DNA of 64,000 bases, from assembly GCA_963810525.1 (NCBI GenBank), contig CAWENB010000003.1:1057816-1121815 (forward strand), read 5' to 3'. The notes under the pieces are model-generated. The model saw only the letters and a list, made by a program, of their open reading frames with translations, had not been told where the DNA came from and ran no database searches. Below are positions 36,617 through 43,818 of the stretch, in pieces (positions within the stretch are counted from its first letter, which is position 1; each line of letters begins with the position of its first letter). This stretch comes from JAICLK01 sp963810525. Lineage in GTDB: Bacteria > Patescibacteriota > Saccharimonadia > Saccharimonadales > UBA4665. A program made the translations under genes and the position numbers.

Positions 36617-37408
36617 TTGCTGTTTTTAAGGTCAGATTTGTCACAAGCCGAATCAAGGATAGTCTATGTCCTCACCCACGACCCTGAGTTGCTTAAAATT
36701 GCTCGCTCTAATCCTTGGGAATTTGATACTCATAAGTTTGTTGGGGCGTGTATTTCAGGCAAGCCGGAGAGCGAGATTGTTGGGCAGGTCAGGCAGGCGT
36801 ACAAGAAGATTGCTCACGGAAGCCACTACGACGAGCAGCCGCCTCGAATCAGCGACAGTCTCCTCAAGGAGGGATTTATTTTCACGGTTGACGAGTGCGA
36901 CCGAGGTCAACAGCGCTATCTCCGACGCTTCCCGGCGATTCAGTCTGTCTACCAAGCCAACATCCGAATGCGCCTCATCCGAGACCGCAAGCTCACCAAC
37001 TCGTGGGGAGCCACCATCTTCTTCCCCTTCGAGCGACTAGAGCCACCGCTGTACCGCCGGGGCTACGCGTGGATACCGCAGAGCGAAATCGGCCGGCTAT
37101 TGAACCAGAAGGGCTTCGTCCCGGTCGATAAGTTCTTGCTCCGCAACAACATGCGGAGTAGAATCAACTTGCAAGTTCACGATGAGATAGCTCTGAGCAC
37201 CTGTCCGGAAGAAGCGTGGGACGTTCTGCGGTTCATTCAGGACAGTCTGGCTGTGGAGCGAGAGTATGAGGGCGAGAAGCTGACGGTGCCGATAGAGTAC
37301 AGTCTTGAGCGCCGGTATCATCAGGAAGACGTGAGTTTCAAGAAGTTCCCAGAAAAGGACCAGTTCCTAGAGGAGTTCAATAAGCTATGGGAGACGAGAA
37401 TCAAGTGA
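36617..37408 (+). CDS. DNA polymerase A part 3: catalytic palm and fingers
   Basis: 263 aa from TTG 36617; the only stop upstream in frame is 9 bp away, so it must start here. It begins MLFLRSDLSQAESRIVYVL, which is motif A with catalytic Asp7. Motif B follows with R59, K63, H67 and Y71 at the canonical spacing (H and D replace the usual F and G). Motif C QVHDEIALS lies near residue 187 with the second catalytic Asp. Its first residues join seamlessly to the end of part 2. All catalytic residues are here, so activity probably needs association with parts 1 and 2. Confidence 0.82.
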   Translation: MLFLRSDLSQAESRIVYVLTHDPELLKIARSNPWEFDTHKFVGACISGKPESEIVGQVRQAYKKIAHGSHYDEQPPRISDSLLKEGFIFTVDECDRGQQRYLRRFPAIQSVYQANIRMRLIRDRKLTNSWGATIFFPFERLEPPLYRRGYAWIPQSEIGRLLNQKGFVPVDKFLLRNNMRSRINLQVHDEIALSTCPEEAWDVLRFIQDSLAVEREYEGEKLTVPIEYSLERRYHQEDVSFKKFPEKDQFLEEFNKLWETRIK

Positions 37409-37557
37409 ATGACTTGCTTCAGTACCTTCAGGTCGGAAAGCCGCTGTTGATCGTAGACAAGGGGGCGCTGGACGAGGCGACCGTTAAGAAAGCCGAAGCG
37501 GCGGGCTATCTGGTCATTGAAAAGGCTCCGGGTCGAGAGGTCTTCGTCCTTCGATGA
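37387..37557 (+). CDS. Small hypothetical protein (56 aa)
   Basis: MGDENQVNDLLQYLQVGKPL then LIVDKGALDEATVKKAEAAG: an alpha/beta mini-protein. It starts inside the end of polymerase part 3; a GTG at 37405 is an alternative start. ATGA overlap with the next gene. Confidence 0.45.
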   Translation: MGDENQVNDLLQYLQVGKPLLIVDKGALDEATVKKAEAAGYLVIEKAPGREVFVLR

Positions 37558-37865
37558 CCCGAGAAAAGCTACTGTCCGTGCACGACGACTTGTGCCAAAT
37601 GGCCAAGAATCTCATGATTATCAAGAATCATGACTACGCAGCTCTCAGTGACCCCTTCCGCAACTTCCGGCTCTTCGGCGAGCTTGGCATCCTCGTCCGG
37701 TTGTCAGACAAGCTGGCTCGGCTCCAGTCCTTCGTGGAGAACGGGGAGCTCAAAGTCAAGGACGAGAGCGTCTTGGACACCTGTCTTGACCTGATTAACT
37801 ACTCAGTGCTGTTCTATGGCTATCTTTGGGATGCAGGGAAGGTCGGTGATGGCACTCAGTCGTAA
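37554..37865 (+). CDS. DUF1599-like (nucleotide-modification-associated) protein
   Basis: 103 aa. The pattern KNLMIIKNHDYAALSDPFRN then GILVRLSDKLARL and ESVLDTCLDLINYSVL resembles the DUF1599/NMAD1 family that accompanies phage nucleotide metabolism. An all-helical MazG-like fold is likely. It overlaps the DUF4406-like gene that follows. Confidence 0.6.
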   Translation: MTREKLLSVHDDLCQMAKNLMIIKNHDYAALSDPFRNFRLFGELGILVRLSDKLARLQSFVENGELKVKDESVLDTCLDLINYSVLFYGYLWDAGKVGDGTQS

Positions 37866-38208
37866 GAAGCTCTATATCGCCGGCCCGATGCGCGACCTGC
37901 CGCTCTACAACTTCCCAGCCTTCGACGCAGCTGCCGAAGCCGCCGCTCGGGCTGGCTTCATCCCCGTCTCCCCAGCCGACCTTGACCGCGAGGCTGGCTT
38001 TGACGAGCGTAAGGACGTACCCTCGCCGGCCGACCTGAGGGCTATGATCATCCGGGATGTGATTGAGCTGACCAAGTGCGATGCCATAGCACTGCTCACC
38101 GGCTGGGCGCATAGCAGCGGCGTGGCTGTGGAGCTGGCCGTAGCCAAGTTCTTGGGCATGGACGTGTTGGACGCAAGGACGTTCGAGAAGATAGAGGTAG
38201 CGCCATAA
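37849..38208 (+). CDS. DUF4406-like nucleoside deoxyribosyltransferase-fold protein
   Basis: 119 aa. KLYIAGPMRDLPLYNFPAFD at the start and DAIALLTGWAHSSGVAVELA near the end are the two hallmark segments (YIAGPM, and GW..S.GA..E). The family resembles nucleoside 2-deoxyribosyltransferases, so a role in nucleotide salvage or modification is likely. It lies next to a DUF1599-like gene. ATG 37849 overlaps the end of that gene. Confidence 0.75.
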   Translation: MALSRKKLYIAGPMRDLPLYNFPAFDAAAEAAARAGFIPVSPADLDREAGFDERKDVPSPADLRAMIIRDVIELTKCDAIALLTGWAHSSGVAVELAVAKFLGMDVLDARTFEKIEVAP

Positions 38209-38405
38209 TGGGAGCATTTAGCGAATCAGCGGCCATCGACCGCTGGATAGAGCCTCGGCTGGAGCAGGTCTATACCTGCCGCAAGTGTGGGCATGAGCCT
38301 GAGACGCATGATGAGTACGGGTGTTATGCTCCGCTCATCTATGGCGAGTATCTAGAGCCTCGGCAGGACGACACGGTCTTCTGTGACTGTAAGGGGTTTG
38401 AGTGA
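38208..38405 (+). CDS. Zinc-binding protein (65 aa)
   Basis: VYTCRKCGHEPETHDEYGCY, then VFCDCKGFE: the same Cys/His pattern as the gene at 34845, so the two may be paralogues. Coupled to both neighbours. Confidence 0.55.
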   Translation: MGAFSESAAIDRWIEPRLEQVYTCRKCGHEPETHDEYGCYAPLIYGEYLEPRQDDTVFCDCKGFE

Positions 38406-38635
38406 TGACAGACCTGGAACACGCCTATCACCTCCATACCAACCTGCACAAGACCAAGCGGACGAGATGGCGAGTCCTCGGGGCCATCGTCGTAGCCCTC
38501 GTGGTCTGCTCGGCGCTGGTCATTGGGACATGGATTAACTCCACAACACCTCAGACGGGCTTTAACGTCGAAATGACGCCGGAGCTGGACGGGCCACCGC
38601 CAATGGCGCTGCCGCCGCCGGGGGCTACGTTATGA
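38402..38635 (+). CDS. Single-span membrane protein (77 aa)
   Basis: A basic N-terminus (LHKTKRTRWRVLGAIVVALV) leads into one membrane helix, then a Pro-rich outer tail (ELDGPPPMALPPPGATL). ATGA overlaps on both sides. Unknown. Confidence 0.5.
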   Translation: MMTDLEHAYHLHTNLHKTKRTRWRVLGAIVVALVVCSALVIGTWINSTTPQTGFNVEMTPELDGPPPMALPPPGATL

Positions 38636-38898
38636 ACGGCACCAAGGTCGAGAGCCGCAACGCGGATTACACTAGCGACAAGCCGGCTCCCAAGCGAACG
38701 GTCGAACGAGTGCGAGAGTGGGCTCACGGCTATCAGACAGACCGGGAGCGGGACTGTAACCGCCGGGATAAGCTCATTCACACCCCGGTCAACAAGACCC
38801 CCGACGAGTGCCATGCCTGTCCCAACAAGACGTGGGAGTCAAGGGGCGTGGTTCATCGGCTGAAAGAGACGAAAGAGGTTATTCACCGGGAGAAGTAG
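38632..38898 (+). CDS. Charged hypothetical protein, last of the plus-strand block (88 aa)
   Basis: MNGTKVESRNADYTSDKPAP then a very charged helix and CHACPNKTWESRG with a Cys pair. The end overlaps the convergent peptidase gene by 20 bp. Marks the meeting point of early and late transcription. Confidence 0.5.
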   Translation: MNGTKVESRNADYTSDKPAPKRTVERVREWAHGYQTDRERDCNRRDKLIHTPVNKTPDECHACPNKTWESRGVVHRLKETKEVIHREK

Positions 38899-39442
38899 TC
38901 GGGCACTGAGCGTCCAGCTCTTTCAGGAACTGAGCCTCAGCTCTTGGCAGCAGGTTCAGCTCATACGGCTGGTCAGTGTCGCCGTAGGTCAGAGGGATAA
39001 AATGCTGGCTAAACAGCTCCGCCCAAGCCTCTTTCGGTGTCTCCAGGTACCAGTTAGCCTTGACCTGTTTGGGGGTCATAGCAGCGAAGTCGTCGGCCAC
39101 GGCTTTGGCAAAGGCTGGGTTCTCGGACGGCCGAGGGTACAGTCCCCAGTCAAAGAAGTGACCAGTCTCGTGGTAGAAGACCCGAATCATGAGTGCTCCC
39201 TCCAGCTCATCGTTGAGCTTAGTGAGACCGAACCCGTAGCTGTCACCCCACATGGGGTACTTCATATCGGTAGAGAACTTTACCGTCTTGAGCCGCTTGT
39301 TGATGACCTGCCGCTCGCACGCAGGGAGCTCGGAGAAGGCCGCTTGCAGCTCCCCCTGCCTATCATCCTGCCCGAGGACCGAAAAGCCGCTTAAAACGGC
39401 CCACAGGCCCAACAGGAGGGGTATTTTAGCCCTTCTGCCCAC
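38879..39442 (-). CDS. Secreted zinc metallopeptidase-like protein
   Basis: 187 aa from a GTG start. The signal peptide PLLLGLWAVLSGFSVLG is followed by a domain with HETGHFFDWG (HExxH) near residue 90 and ETPKEAWAELFSQHF near 135, where Glu could be the third zinc ligand. This is the layout of the anthrax-lethal-factor-like/M34-M35-type fold. A secreted protease at the end of the late operon could act on the host envelope or on superinfecting phage. It overlaps the last plus-strand gene. Confidence 0.7.
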   Translation of the reverse strand: MGRRAKIPLLLGLWAVLSGFSVLGQDDRQGELQAAFSELPACERQVINKRLKTVKFSTDMKYPMWGDSYGFGLTKLNDELEGALMIRVFYHETGHFFDWGLYPRPSENPAFAKAVADDFAAMTPKQVKANWYLETPKEAWAELFSQHFIPLTYGDTDQPYELNLLPRAEAQFLKELDAQCPTTSPGE

Positions 39443-39557
39443 CCCGTTTCAGCCTCTTGGCCACCGCATTGAGCTCTCTGGCCAGCTTCTTGGCCTCAGT
39501 CTCGCTTCCCACCCGAATGACATATGGCGACCCGTCAGGGTTCTTCGCCAAGACCAC
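39426..39557 (-). CDS. Small basic protein (43 aa)
   Basis: From GTG 39557 the protein reads MVLAKNPDGSPYVIRVGSET, then a basic helix (AKKLARELNAVAKRLKRGGQ). It fills the gap between the phosphoesterase and the peptidase genes and overlaps the latter's start. Unknown. Confidence 0.45.
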   Translation of the reverse strand: MVLAKNPDGSPYVIRVGSETEAKKLARELNAVAKRLKRGGQKG

Positions 39558-39561
39558 CCAG

Positions 39562-40308
39562 CTAGTTAACGCTCGTCTGGTAAAGCTGCCCCTGGTAGCT
39601 GCCATACAGCTTCCTCTTGTCGCTGAAGAAGACCACCTGTTCGACGCGGAACAGGTTGCCGAAGTACTCGACTACGCTGATGCCCTGTTGCCATTGCGTC
39701 GTGCCCCGGGTGTATTCCTGCTTCAGCAGACAGAGACATGGGCTGGCGAAGCTGCCGTGGGTCGTCCCGTCCTTGAGCCGATTGTAGAAGACCTGAGCCT
39801 TGTGGTAGTGGCCAAAGATGACGTTACCCTGCTCCTTAAGGTACATCCCCCGAGCCGGGAAGATAGTGCCGGCGCTTACCTCATCGCCGTGCATATAAAA
39901 TAGCTCCCCAATCTTGAAGTCCTGTCCGTGAGTCAGCAAGCTCACGCCGCGTTGGCGTAGCTTCAGCAGCTGTCCCATCGTAGCGTCTCGTAAAGAGCTT
40001 ATCTCCGGGTGTCGGTGAATGAATCGCTCCCAGCGCCGCTCGTGGTTGCCGGGAAGGAAGAAGCCGTGCTTGGCGTGTTCCATAAAGCCGTCGATGATGA
40101 CTCCAGCCGCATCCAGCTCCTCCTGAAACCTGACAACGCGCTGTGGGTCACGGTCGAAGTCACTGACCGCGTAGCAGTCCACGATGTCCCCGCCAAAGAA
40201 GACCGTTGTTGGTTTGATGTCCTTCACTATTGTCAAAGCTAGTTTGACAGCCGCTGGGTCATTAAACGGTGCGTGGATGTCAGACGTGAAGACTACCTTT
40301 CGATTCAT
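39562..40308 (-). CDS. Metallophosphoesterase
   Basis: 248 aa. Motifs of the calcineurin-like fold are complete: FTSDIHAPF (D-x-H), FGGDIVD (GD), PGNHERR (GNH-E), and the later LTHG and IFGHYHKA histidines. An AGAGGTAG site precedes ATG 40308. Phages often encode such enzymes; the substrate is unknown. Within the late block it is preceded by an intergenic stem structure. Confidence 0.87.
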   Translation of the reverse strand: MNRKVVFTSDIHAPFNDPAAVKLALTIVKDIKPTTVFFGGDIVDCYAVSDFDRDPQRVVRFQEELDAAGVIIDGFMEHAKHGFFLPGNHERRWERFIHRHPEISSLRDATMGQLLKLRQRGVSLLTHGQDFKIGELFYMHGDEVSAGTIFPARGMYLKEQGNVIFGHYHKAQVFYNRLKDGTTHGSFASPCLCLLKQEYTRGTTQWQQGISVVEYFGNLFRVEQVVFFSDKRKLYGSYQGQLYQTSVN

Positions 40309-40335
40309 ACTACCTCTTTGGTTAGACAAAGAAAT

Positions 40336-40389
40336 GCCGGCCAGCAGCCAATCCGAAGAATCGGATTGAGGTGGGAGGCTGTGACCGGC
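40336..40389 (-). promoter_or_regulatory. Nested hairpin in a late intergenic gap
   Basis: Outer stem GCCGG/CCGGC (40336-40340, 40385-40389) encloses AATCCGA/TCGGATT with a short loop and an AGCC/GGCT pair. It is the only structured gap in this part of the late region. A terminator for the gene before it or a processing site is plausible. Confidence 0.5.
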
Positions 40390-40419
40390 AAGGGGGAGGG
40401 CATCAAGGCCCAGTATAGT

Positions 40420-40968
40420 CTAGCTGTCTAGCGACGGCAAGGTGCCTTTGACAAAGTCCACTCGCTTCGAGAGCTCGTTGTAGGCGTCCTGCGGACTGAC
40501 AGTGTTGGCCCACTGGTTGGGCAGGAACTCAAACCCCGCTGCTCGAATGACCTGTGTCTGGAACTCAGAGCAGAACACCTCGCGAGAGTCGAAGTCCAGC
40601 GGGTTCCTGACGCTGGTGTGGAACCACCTGTCGGCTATCTCCACGATGCTCATGCCGACCAGCGCTCCAATGTCGTACTTCTCGTTCAGCTCGTCCTTGA
40701 GCTTCTCCAGCCCGTCCCAGAGCGAGCCTCTGACCGGCTTGAAGATGGCTTGAATCTTTCGGCTCTTGGTGAAGTTAGTCCAGGTGTCTACCGTAACGCC
40801 GTTCTGGTTAGCGCCGATGACCAGCCAGCCCAAGTGAGCGTCCTGCCAGGTCAGGAACGAATGATTGGTCACTCCGTTGGTAAAGACCCGGATGAGGGAC
40901 TGAAGGGGGCCAGAGCTGGAGCTGAAACCGGCGTAGAGCTCGTTGTCAAATATCGGCTCAGTGGCCAT
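40420..40968 (-). CDS. NlpC/P60-like (YiiX type) papain-fold protein
   Basis: 182 aa. NHSFLTWQDAHLG gives an early His in a beta-strand context, and DFDSREVFCSEFQTQVIR gives the Cys with a helix after it. This is the circularly permuted order (His before Cys) of YiiX/YaeF-like NlpC/P60 proteins. Such proteins hydrolyse amide or ester bonds in cell wall or lipid-linked substrates, so a lysis or entry role is plausible. The active-site assignment is by eye. Confidence 0.55.
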   Translation of the reverse strand: MATEPIFDNELYAGFSSSSGPLQSLIRVFTNGVTNHSFLTWQDAHLGWLVIGANQNGVTVDTWTNFTKSRKIQAIFKPVRGSLWDGLEKLKDELNEKYDIGALVGMSIVEIADRWFHTSVRNPLDFDSREVFCSEFQTQVIRAAGFEFLPNQWANTVSPQDAYNELSKRVDFVKGTLPSLDS

Positions 40969-41176
40969 TTGAGGCTTTAGTGGACGGCAATGTCATCATA
41001 TCCGTTGGACTGGTCTCATACAGGTGATAAACGCTGGTCCCAACCGTCACCAGAGCCGCCCAGAGGGCTTGGTACTGCGGGGGTATGGTTGGACCTACCA
41101 GAGCCACGAAAGATGGCGCTACGGCCGCCGCAACGGCAATGGCGACGGTCAGCTGATGCTTGGTTGGAGAGGTCAT
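40958..41176 (-). CDS. Small membrane protein, holin candidate (72 aa)
   Basis: Two hydrophobic stretches (LTVAIAVAAAVAPSFVALVG and QALWAALVTVGTSVYHL), short loops, small size and a position beside a wall-hydrolase-like gene. These features fit a holin, but size and position are the only evidence. Confidence 0.5.
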   Translation of the reverse strand: MTSPTKHQLTVAIAVAAAVAPSFVALVGPTIPPQYQALWAALVTVGTSVYHLYETSPTDMMTLPSTKASNGH

Positions 41177-41280
41177 CGCTTCTTCACCACAACACTTGCG
41201 GTGCCTTTCTTGTGGGTTTTGTTAATCAACCGCCCTTTGGGGTTGACTACATTCGAGCCGCTCTGTCCGTGCTTGGTCAT
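41173..41280 (-). CDS. Tiny basic protein (35 aa)
   Basis: MTKHGQSGSNVVNPKGRLIN, then KKGTASVVVKKR. The stop overlaps the next start. Similar in character to the tiny basic proteins at 61143-61842. Confidence 0.45.
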   Translation of the reverse strand: MTKHGQSGSNVVNPKGRLINKTHKKGTASVVVKKR

Positions 41281-41771
41281 TAGTCATGCTCCGTCGAGTG
41301 ATAGAACACGTCATCGCACTGAATGAACGGTGTGGTCGTTCCATCCTTGGCCACCGGAGTGATGTAGAGGTAAAAGAAGCCGCAGATGGTCGGCGGAAGG
41401 TCGGCTGTCAGGCCGCTGAACGGGATGCGAGTCACGCCGCCGTTGTAAAGATGAATGCGAGTAGTGGTGCTATAGTTGCTCTGCATGTAGAGGCGAACGT
41501 CCACGTACTCCGGGAAGGTCCGCAGGGTCTCGACATCCACATAGCCATCTACAGCGTAGTTCCATGCGCTGTCGTAGCTCGGGTCGCCCATGAAATACGG
41601 TGAGCAGCCATTATCCGCCGCAATGACCGTAGCGACCTCGGGGGGCAGCAGCTCGGGCGCTCCGGAGCCGTAGTTCGTGCAGCTTCCGCCCGGGCCACCT
41701 TGGTTGGTTACGAAGGTCGTGGCAAGGGCTGGAGAGGACAGCAAAAGGACCAAAAGGGGTAATATCTTCAT
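41280..41771 (-). CDS. Secreted protein of unknown function (163 aa)
   Basis: Signal peptide MKILPLLVLLLSSPALA, then a Cys-containing beta-rich domain (GGSCTNYGSGAPELLPPEV, NGCSPYFMG, PPTICGFFYLYITPV, FIQCDDVFYH). The pairing of cysteines suggests an oxidised, extracytoplasmic fold. The start at 41771 overlaps the lipoprotein stop upstream (ATGA). Signal peptides on phage late proteins are unusual. Unknown family. Confidence 0.6.
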   Translation of the reverse strand: MKILPLLVLLLSSPALATTFVTNQGGPGGSCTNYGSGAPELLPPEVATVIAADNGCSPYFMGDPSYDSAWNYAVDGYVDVETLRTFPEYVDVRLYMQSNYSTTTRIHLYNGGVTRIPFSGLTADLPPTICGFFYLYITPVAKDGTTTPFIQCDDVFYHSTEHD

Positions 41772-42055
41772 AGAGCCACTAAAATAGGCGCTGCGACCAG
41801 CACTCCGGCGTTGACTAGCGCGGACACTATGTCCGTCCAAGCGGCGCTGGGCACCGTGCTGGCGTTGGCCAGAGCCACCTTGCCCGAGTCCCTGTCATCT
41901 CGGCACAGCGTCACGACCGTCGTCACCTCGGCGTCTCGTGTACTGGCGTGCGTACAGGTAAAGCCGTCACTCGCAAACGTGTTTACGATGCTGTTCTGCT
42001 GGACAGAACAAGCTGACAGCAGCCCGGAGAGAGCCAAGACTGCTGCCAGCCGCAT
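41768..42055 (-). CDS. Phage lipoprotein (95 aa)
   Basis: MRLAAVLALSGLLSACSVQQ has a lipobox (LSAC) at residue 16, so it is lipid-anchored. Two further cysteines and a hydrophobic C-terminus (ALVNAGVLVAAPILVAL) follow. It is one of three consecutive lipoprotein genes. It could act as an outer spanin or an exclusion factor; unproven. Confidence 0.6.
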   Translation of the reverse strand: MRLAAVLALSGLLSACSVQQNSIVNTFASDGFTCTHASTRDAEVTTVVTLCRDDRDSGKVALANASTVPSAAWTDIVSALVNAGVLVAAPILVAL

Positions 42056-42058
42056 GGG

Positions 42059-42370
42059 TTACTTCGCTGCGGGGGCTGTTGCCACAACCGGGGCCGCAAC
42101 CGGAGCTGCCGGCGCAAACACGCTGGTGTTGCCCGGGGCGGTCACAGGGGCCGGAGCGCTGCCGTAGAGCGTTACGCACACGCCTGCCAGCACTGTCGCT
42201 GCCTGCGCGGGGGTGATGAACGTCAACGGGATGTTGGCCAGCGCAGCCGACTGATTGTCGCACTCAGCGGCAGTCAGATTCTGCAAGGCATTGTTGGCCT
42301 GCGTTTGCGAGCAGCCAACAGCCGCAAGGGCCAGCAGCGCCACGATTCCTGTCTTGATTCCAAACTTCAT
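42059..42370 (-). CDS. Phage lipoprotein (103 aa)
   Basis: The signal segment GIVALLALAAVGCSQTQANN carries a lipobox (AVGC). The mature part is helical with two cysteines (AAECDNQ, GVCVTLYG), ending in an Ala/Pro-rich stretch. Second of the three consecutive lipoprotein genes. Confidence 0.6.
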   Translation of the reverse strand: MKFGIKTGIVALLALAAVGCSQTQANNALQNLTAAECDNQSAALANIPLTFITPAQAATVLAGVCVTLYGSAPAPVTAPGNTSVFAPAAPVAAPVVATAPAAK

Positions 42371-42388
42371 TCTATTTCTCCTTCTGCC

Positions 42389-42661
42389 TTAATGGCAAAT
42401 CAATCCTTCTTGAGCCAATCTCTGCTCCTCTCCCAAGACTACTCCATCGAGCTTGTCCAGCAAAGGGGTCAGCTTTTGGCGGGACTCAGGGTCGGTAATC
42501 TGAGCCACCGAATCGTGAGCCTGTTTCTGCTTCTCGTGCATGACGCGCATGGCGTCGCATTTCTCCTGCGCCGTCACAGGCTCAGCAGGGATGTCGTGAG
42601 GCCGCTGCGCGGCACAGCCAATGAGGCTACTCAGGGTCAGCAGCAGCAGGAGCTTCTTCAC
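42389..42661 (-). CDS. Phage lipoprotein (90 aa)
   Basis: GTG 42661 follows GGAGGAAG and gives KKLLLLLTLSSLIGCAAQ with a lipobox (LIGC). The mature part is a charged helix (CDAMRVMHEKQKQAHDSVAQ), as in some outer spanins. Third of the lipoprotein run. Confidence 0.6.
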   Translation of the reverse strand: MKKLLLLLTLSSLIGCAAQRPHDIPAEPVTAQEKCDAMRVMHEKQKQAHDSVAQITDPESRQKLTPLLDKLDGVVLGEEQRLAQEGLICH

Positions 42662-42935
42662 TGACTTCCTCCTTGGGCTCGTCGGCATAGCCGGAGCTTT
42701 TGATAGCGCTCAGAACCGCCTCTCGGTCCTCGGCATACGTCACCGGCTTGTAGGCCGGATGTTCGAGTTTGTACGTGTACCTGCCGGCGTTCTCCGGCCA
42801 CAAGCTGATTTCGACGCCGTTATCAACCTTCCTAACCCCGGCCGCGACCCGCCGGTTCATCAGGCTCTTGCCGAACGCATACGCCGCGTCAAGGCTTTGC
42901 TCCGGCTTCAAAGTGATGGTAAACACTTCGGGCAT
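42627..42935 (-). CDS. Hypothetical late protein (102 aa)
   Basis: MPEVFTITLKPEQSLDAAYA, alpha/beta, ending in an acidic, Ala/Glu-rich tail. AGGTGA lies before ATG 42935. Overlaps the following lipoprotein start. No family recognised. Confidence 0.5.
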   Translation of the reverse strand: MPEVFTITLKPEQSLDAAYAFGKSLMNRRVAAGVRKVDNGVEISLWPENAGRYTYKLEHPAYKPVTYAEDREAVLSAIKSSGYADEPKEEVSEEAPAAADPE

Positions 42936-43036
42936 CAAAGTCACCTCATGGTCAAAATGTCTGAGATTAGTATAGCAGCTGGAAGTTGGTCCAAAAAGCT
43001 GAGCAAATAGCCGAAGGAGGTCCGAAAGCGACTGCC

Positions 43037-43423
43037 TTAGGCCGGTTGTATAAATTGGGTGTAATAGGCTGTGAAATTCTTGACCCAGTTGGCGTTCAGG
43101 CCGTTCGGGTCATTGACGACGCCTTGAGGGGCCCAGATGGACGCGAACCACGCTATCCAGGCATTGGAGACAACTAACCGGCGGACGGCCGTTTCGGTGA
43201 TGGGGTTGCCGGGATAGCTCCACAGTCGGTGGGCCACGGTCGCTGCGGCTACGCTCAGCTGCTCGGCATAGGTCGGGGCTGAGACGCTCAGGACTCCGAA
43301 CTCTCGTCCGGGCGCTCCGTTCTCGGTCATCCGGATGGCCTTGAGTATGGCCGGGTCGAGAAACGGGCCGTAGAGGGCCGCTTCCGCCTCAATAAGGGGC
43401 CACTCTGTTACCGTGTCTATCAT
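43037..43423 (-). CDS. Lysozyme-like helical protein candidate (128 aa)
   Basis: KAIRMTENGAPGREFGVLSV, then AAATVAHRLWSYPGNP and WAPQGVVNDPNGLNANWVKN. The early R-x-TENG with aromatic residues and the ending NANWVKNFTAYY recall small muramidase-like or LysM-associated phage hydrolases. The catalytic Glu would be in TENG. Only a moderate match by eye. Confidence 0.45.
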   Translation of the reverse strand: MIDTVTEWPLIEAEAALYGPFLDPAILKAIRMTENGAPGREFGVLSVSAPTYAEQLSVAAATVAHRLWSYPGNPITETAVRRLVVSNAWIAWFASIWAPQGVVNDPNGLNANWVKNFTAYYTQFIQPA

Positions 43424-43818
43424 TTGTCAGCTTCCTTCGGGTCCTCTACGTCTGCCGGGCCGCTCAGCGCCAGACAGCCCTCTTTCTCGCTGTCCGTCTT
43501 GGCGTTGTGGAGGCACTGTTCCTGCTCAATCTTGATGAGGGCTTGGAAGTCCTTGTGAGCCTGCGACGCCTGTTGAGAGACAATGTTCCACTGATTATGC
43601 GTCTCGGTGGTCTGAGCCTCCAGCTTGGTCGCTACTACGTCGGTCTGCGCCGTGTGGGTCTGGAGCAAGTCCTTGATGGCTATGAGGTTGAACGAGATGC
43701 TCTGAGTGAGGTAATAGACCAGACCGATGGCTATGAGCGCCACAGGGCCGCTGGTCTTGAGAATGTCCAGCCACCAGGTGTTGATGGTAATGGCCTTTGG
43801 GATGGTCTTAGAGGGCAT
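43420..43818 (-). CDS. Membrane-anchored coiled-coil protein (132 aa)
   Basis: One membrane helix (SGPVALIAIGLVYYLTQSI) is followed by a long periplasmic-type coiled coil (DVVATKLEAQTTETHNQWNI) and an acidic tail. The layout fits an inner-membrane spanin or holin-associated protein. The ATG at 43818 overlaps the stop of the large secreted fibre gene (TAATG). Confidence 0.55.
   Translation of the reverse strand: MPSKTIPKAITINTWWLDILKTSGPVALIAIGLVYYLTQSISFNLIAIKDLLQTHTAQTDVVATKLEAQTTETHNQWNIVSQQASQAHKDFQALIKIEQEQCLHNAKTDSEKEGCLALSGPADVEDPKEADK

Noticed and set aside
33536..37408. Polymerase split explained by sequencing indels
   Set aside because: The parts are separated by about 580 bp containing complete coupled genes; indels cannot create these.
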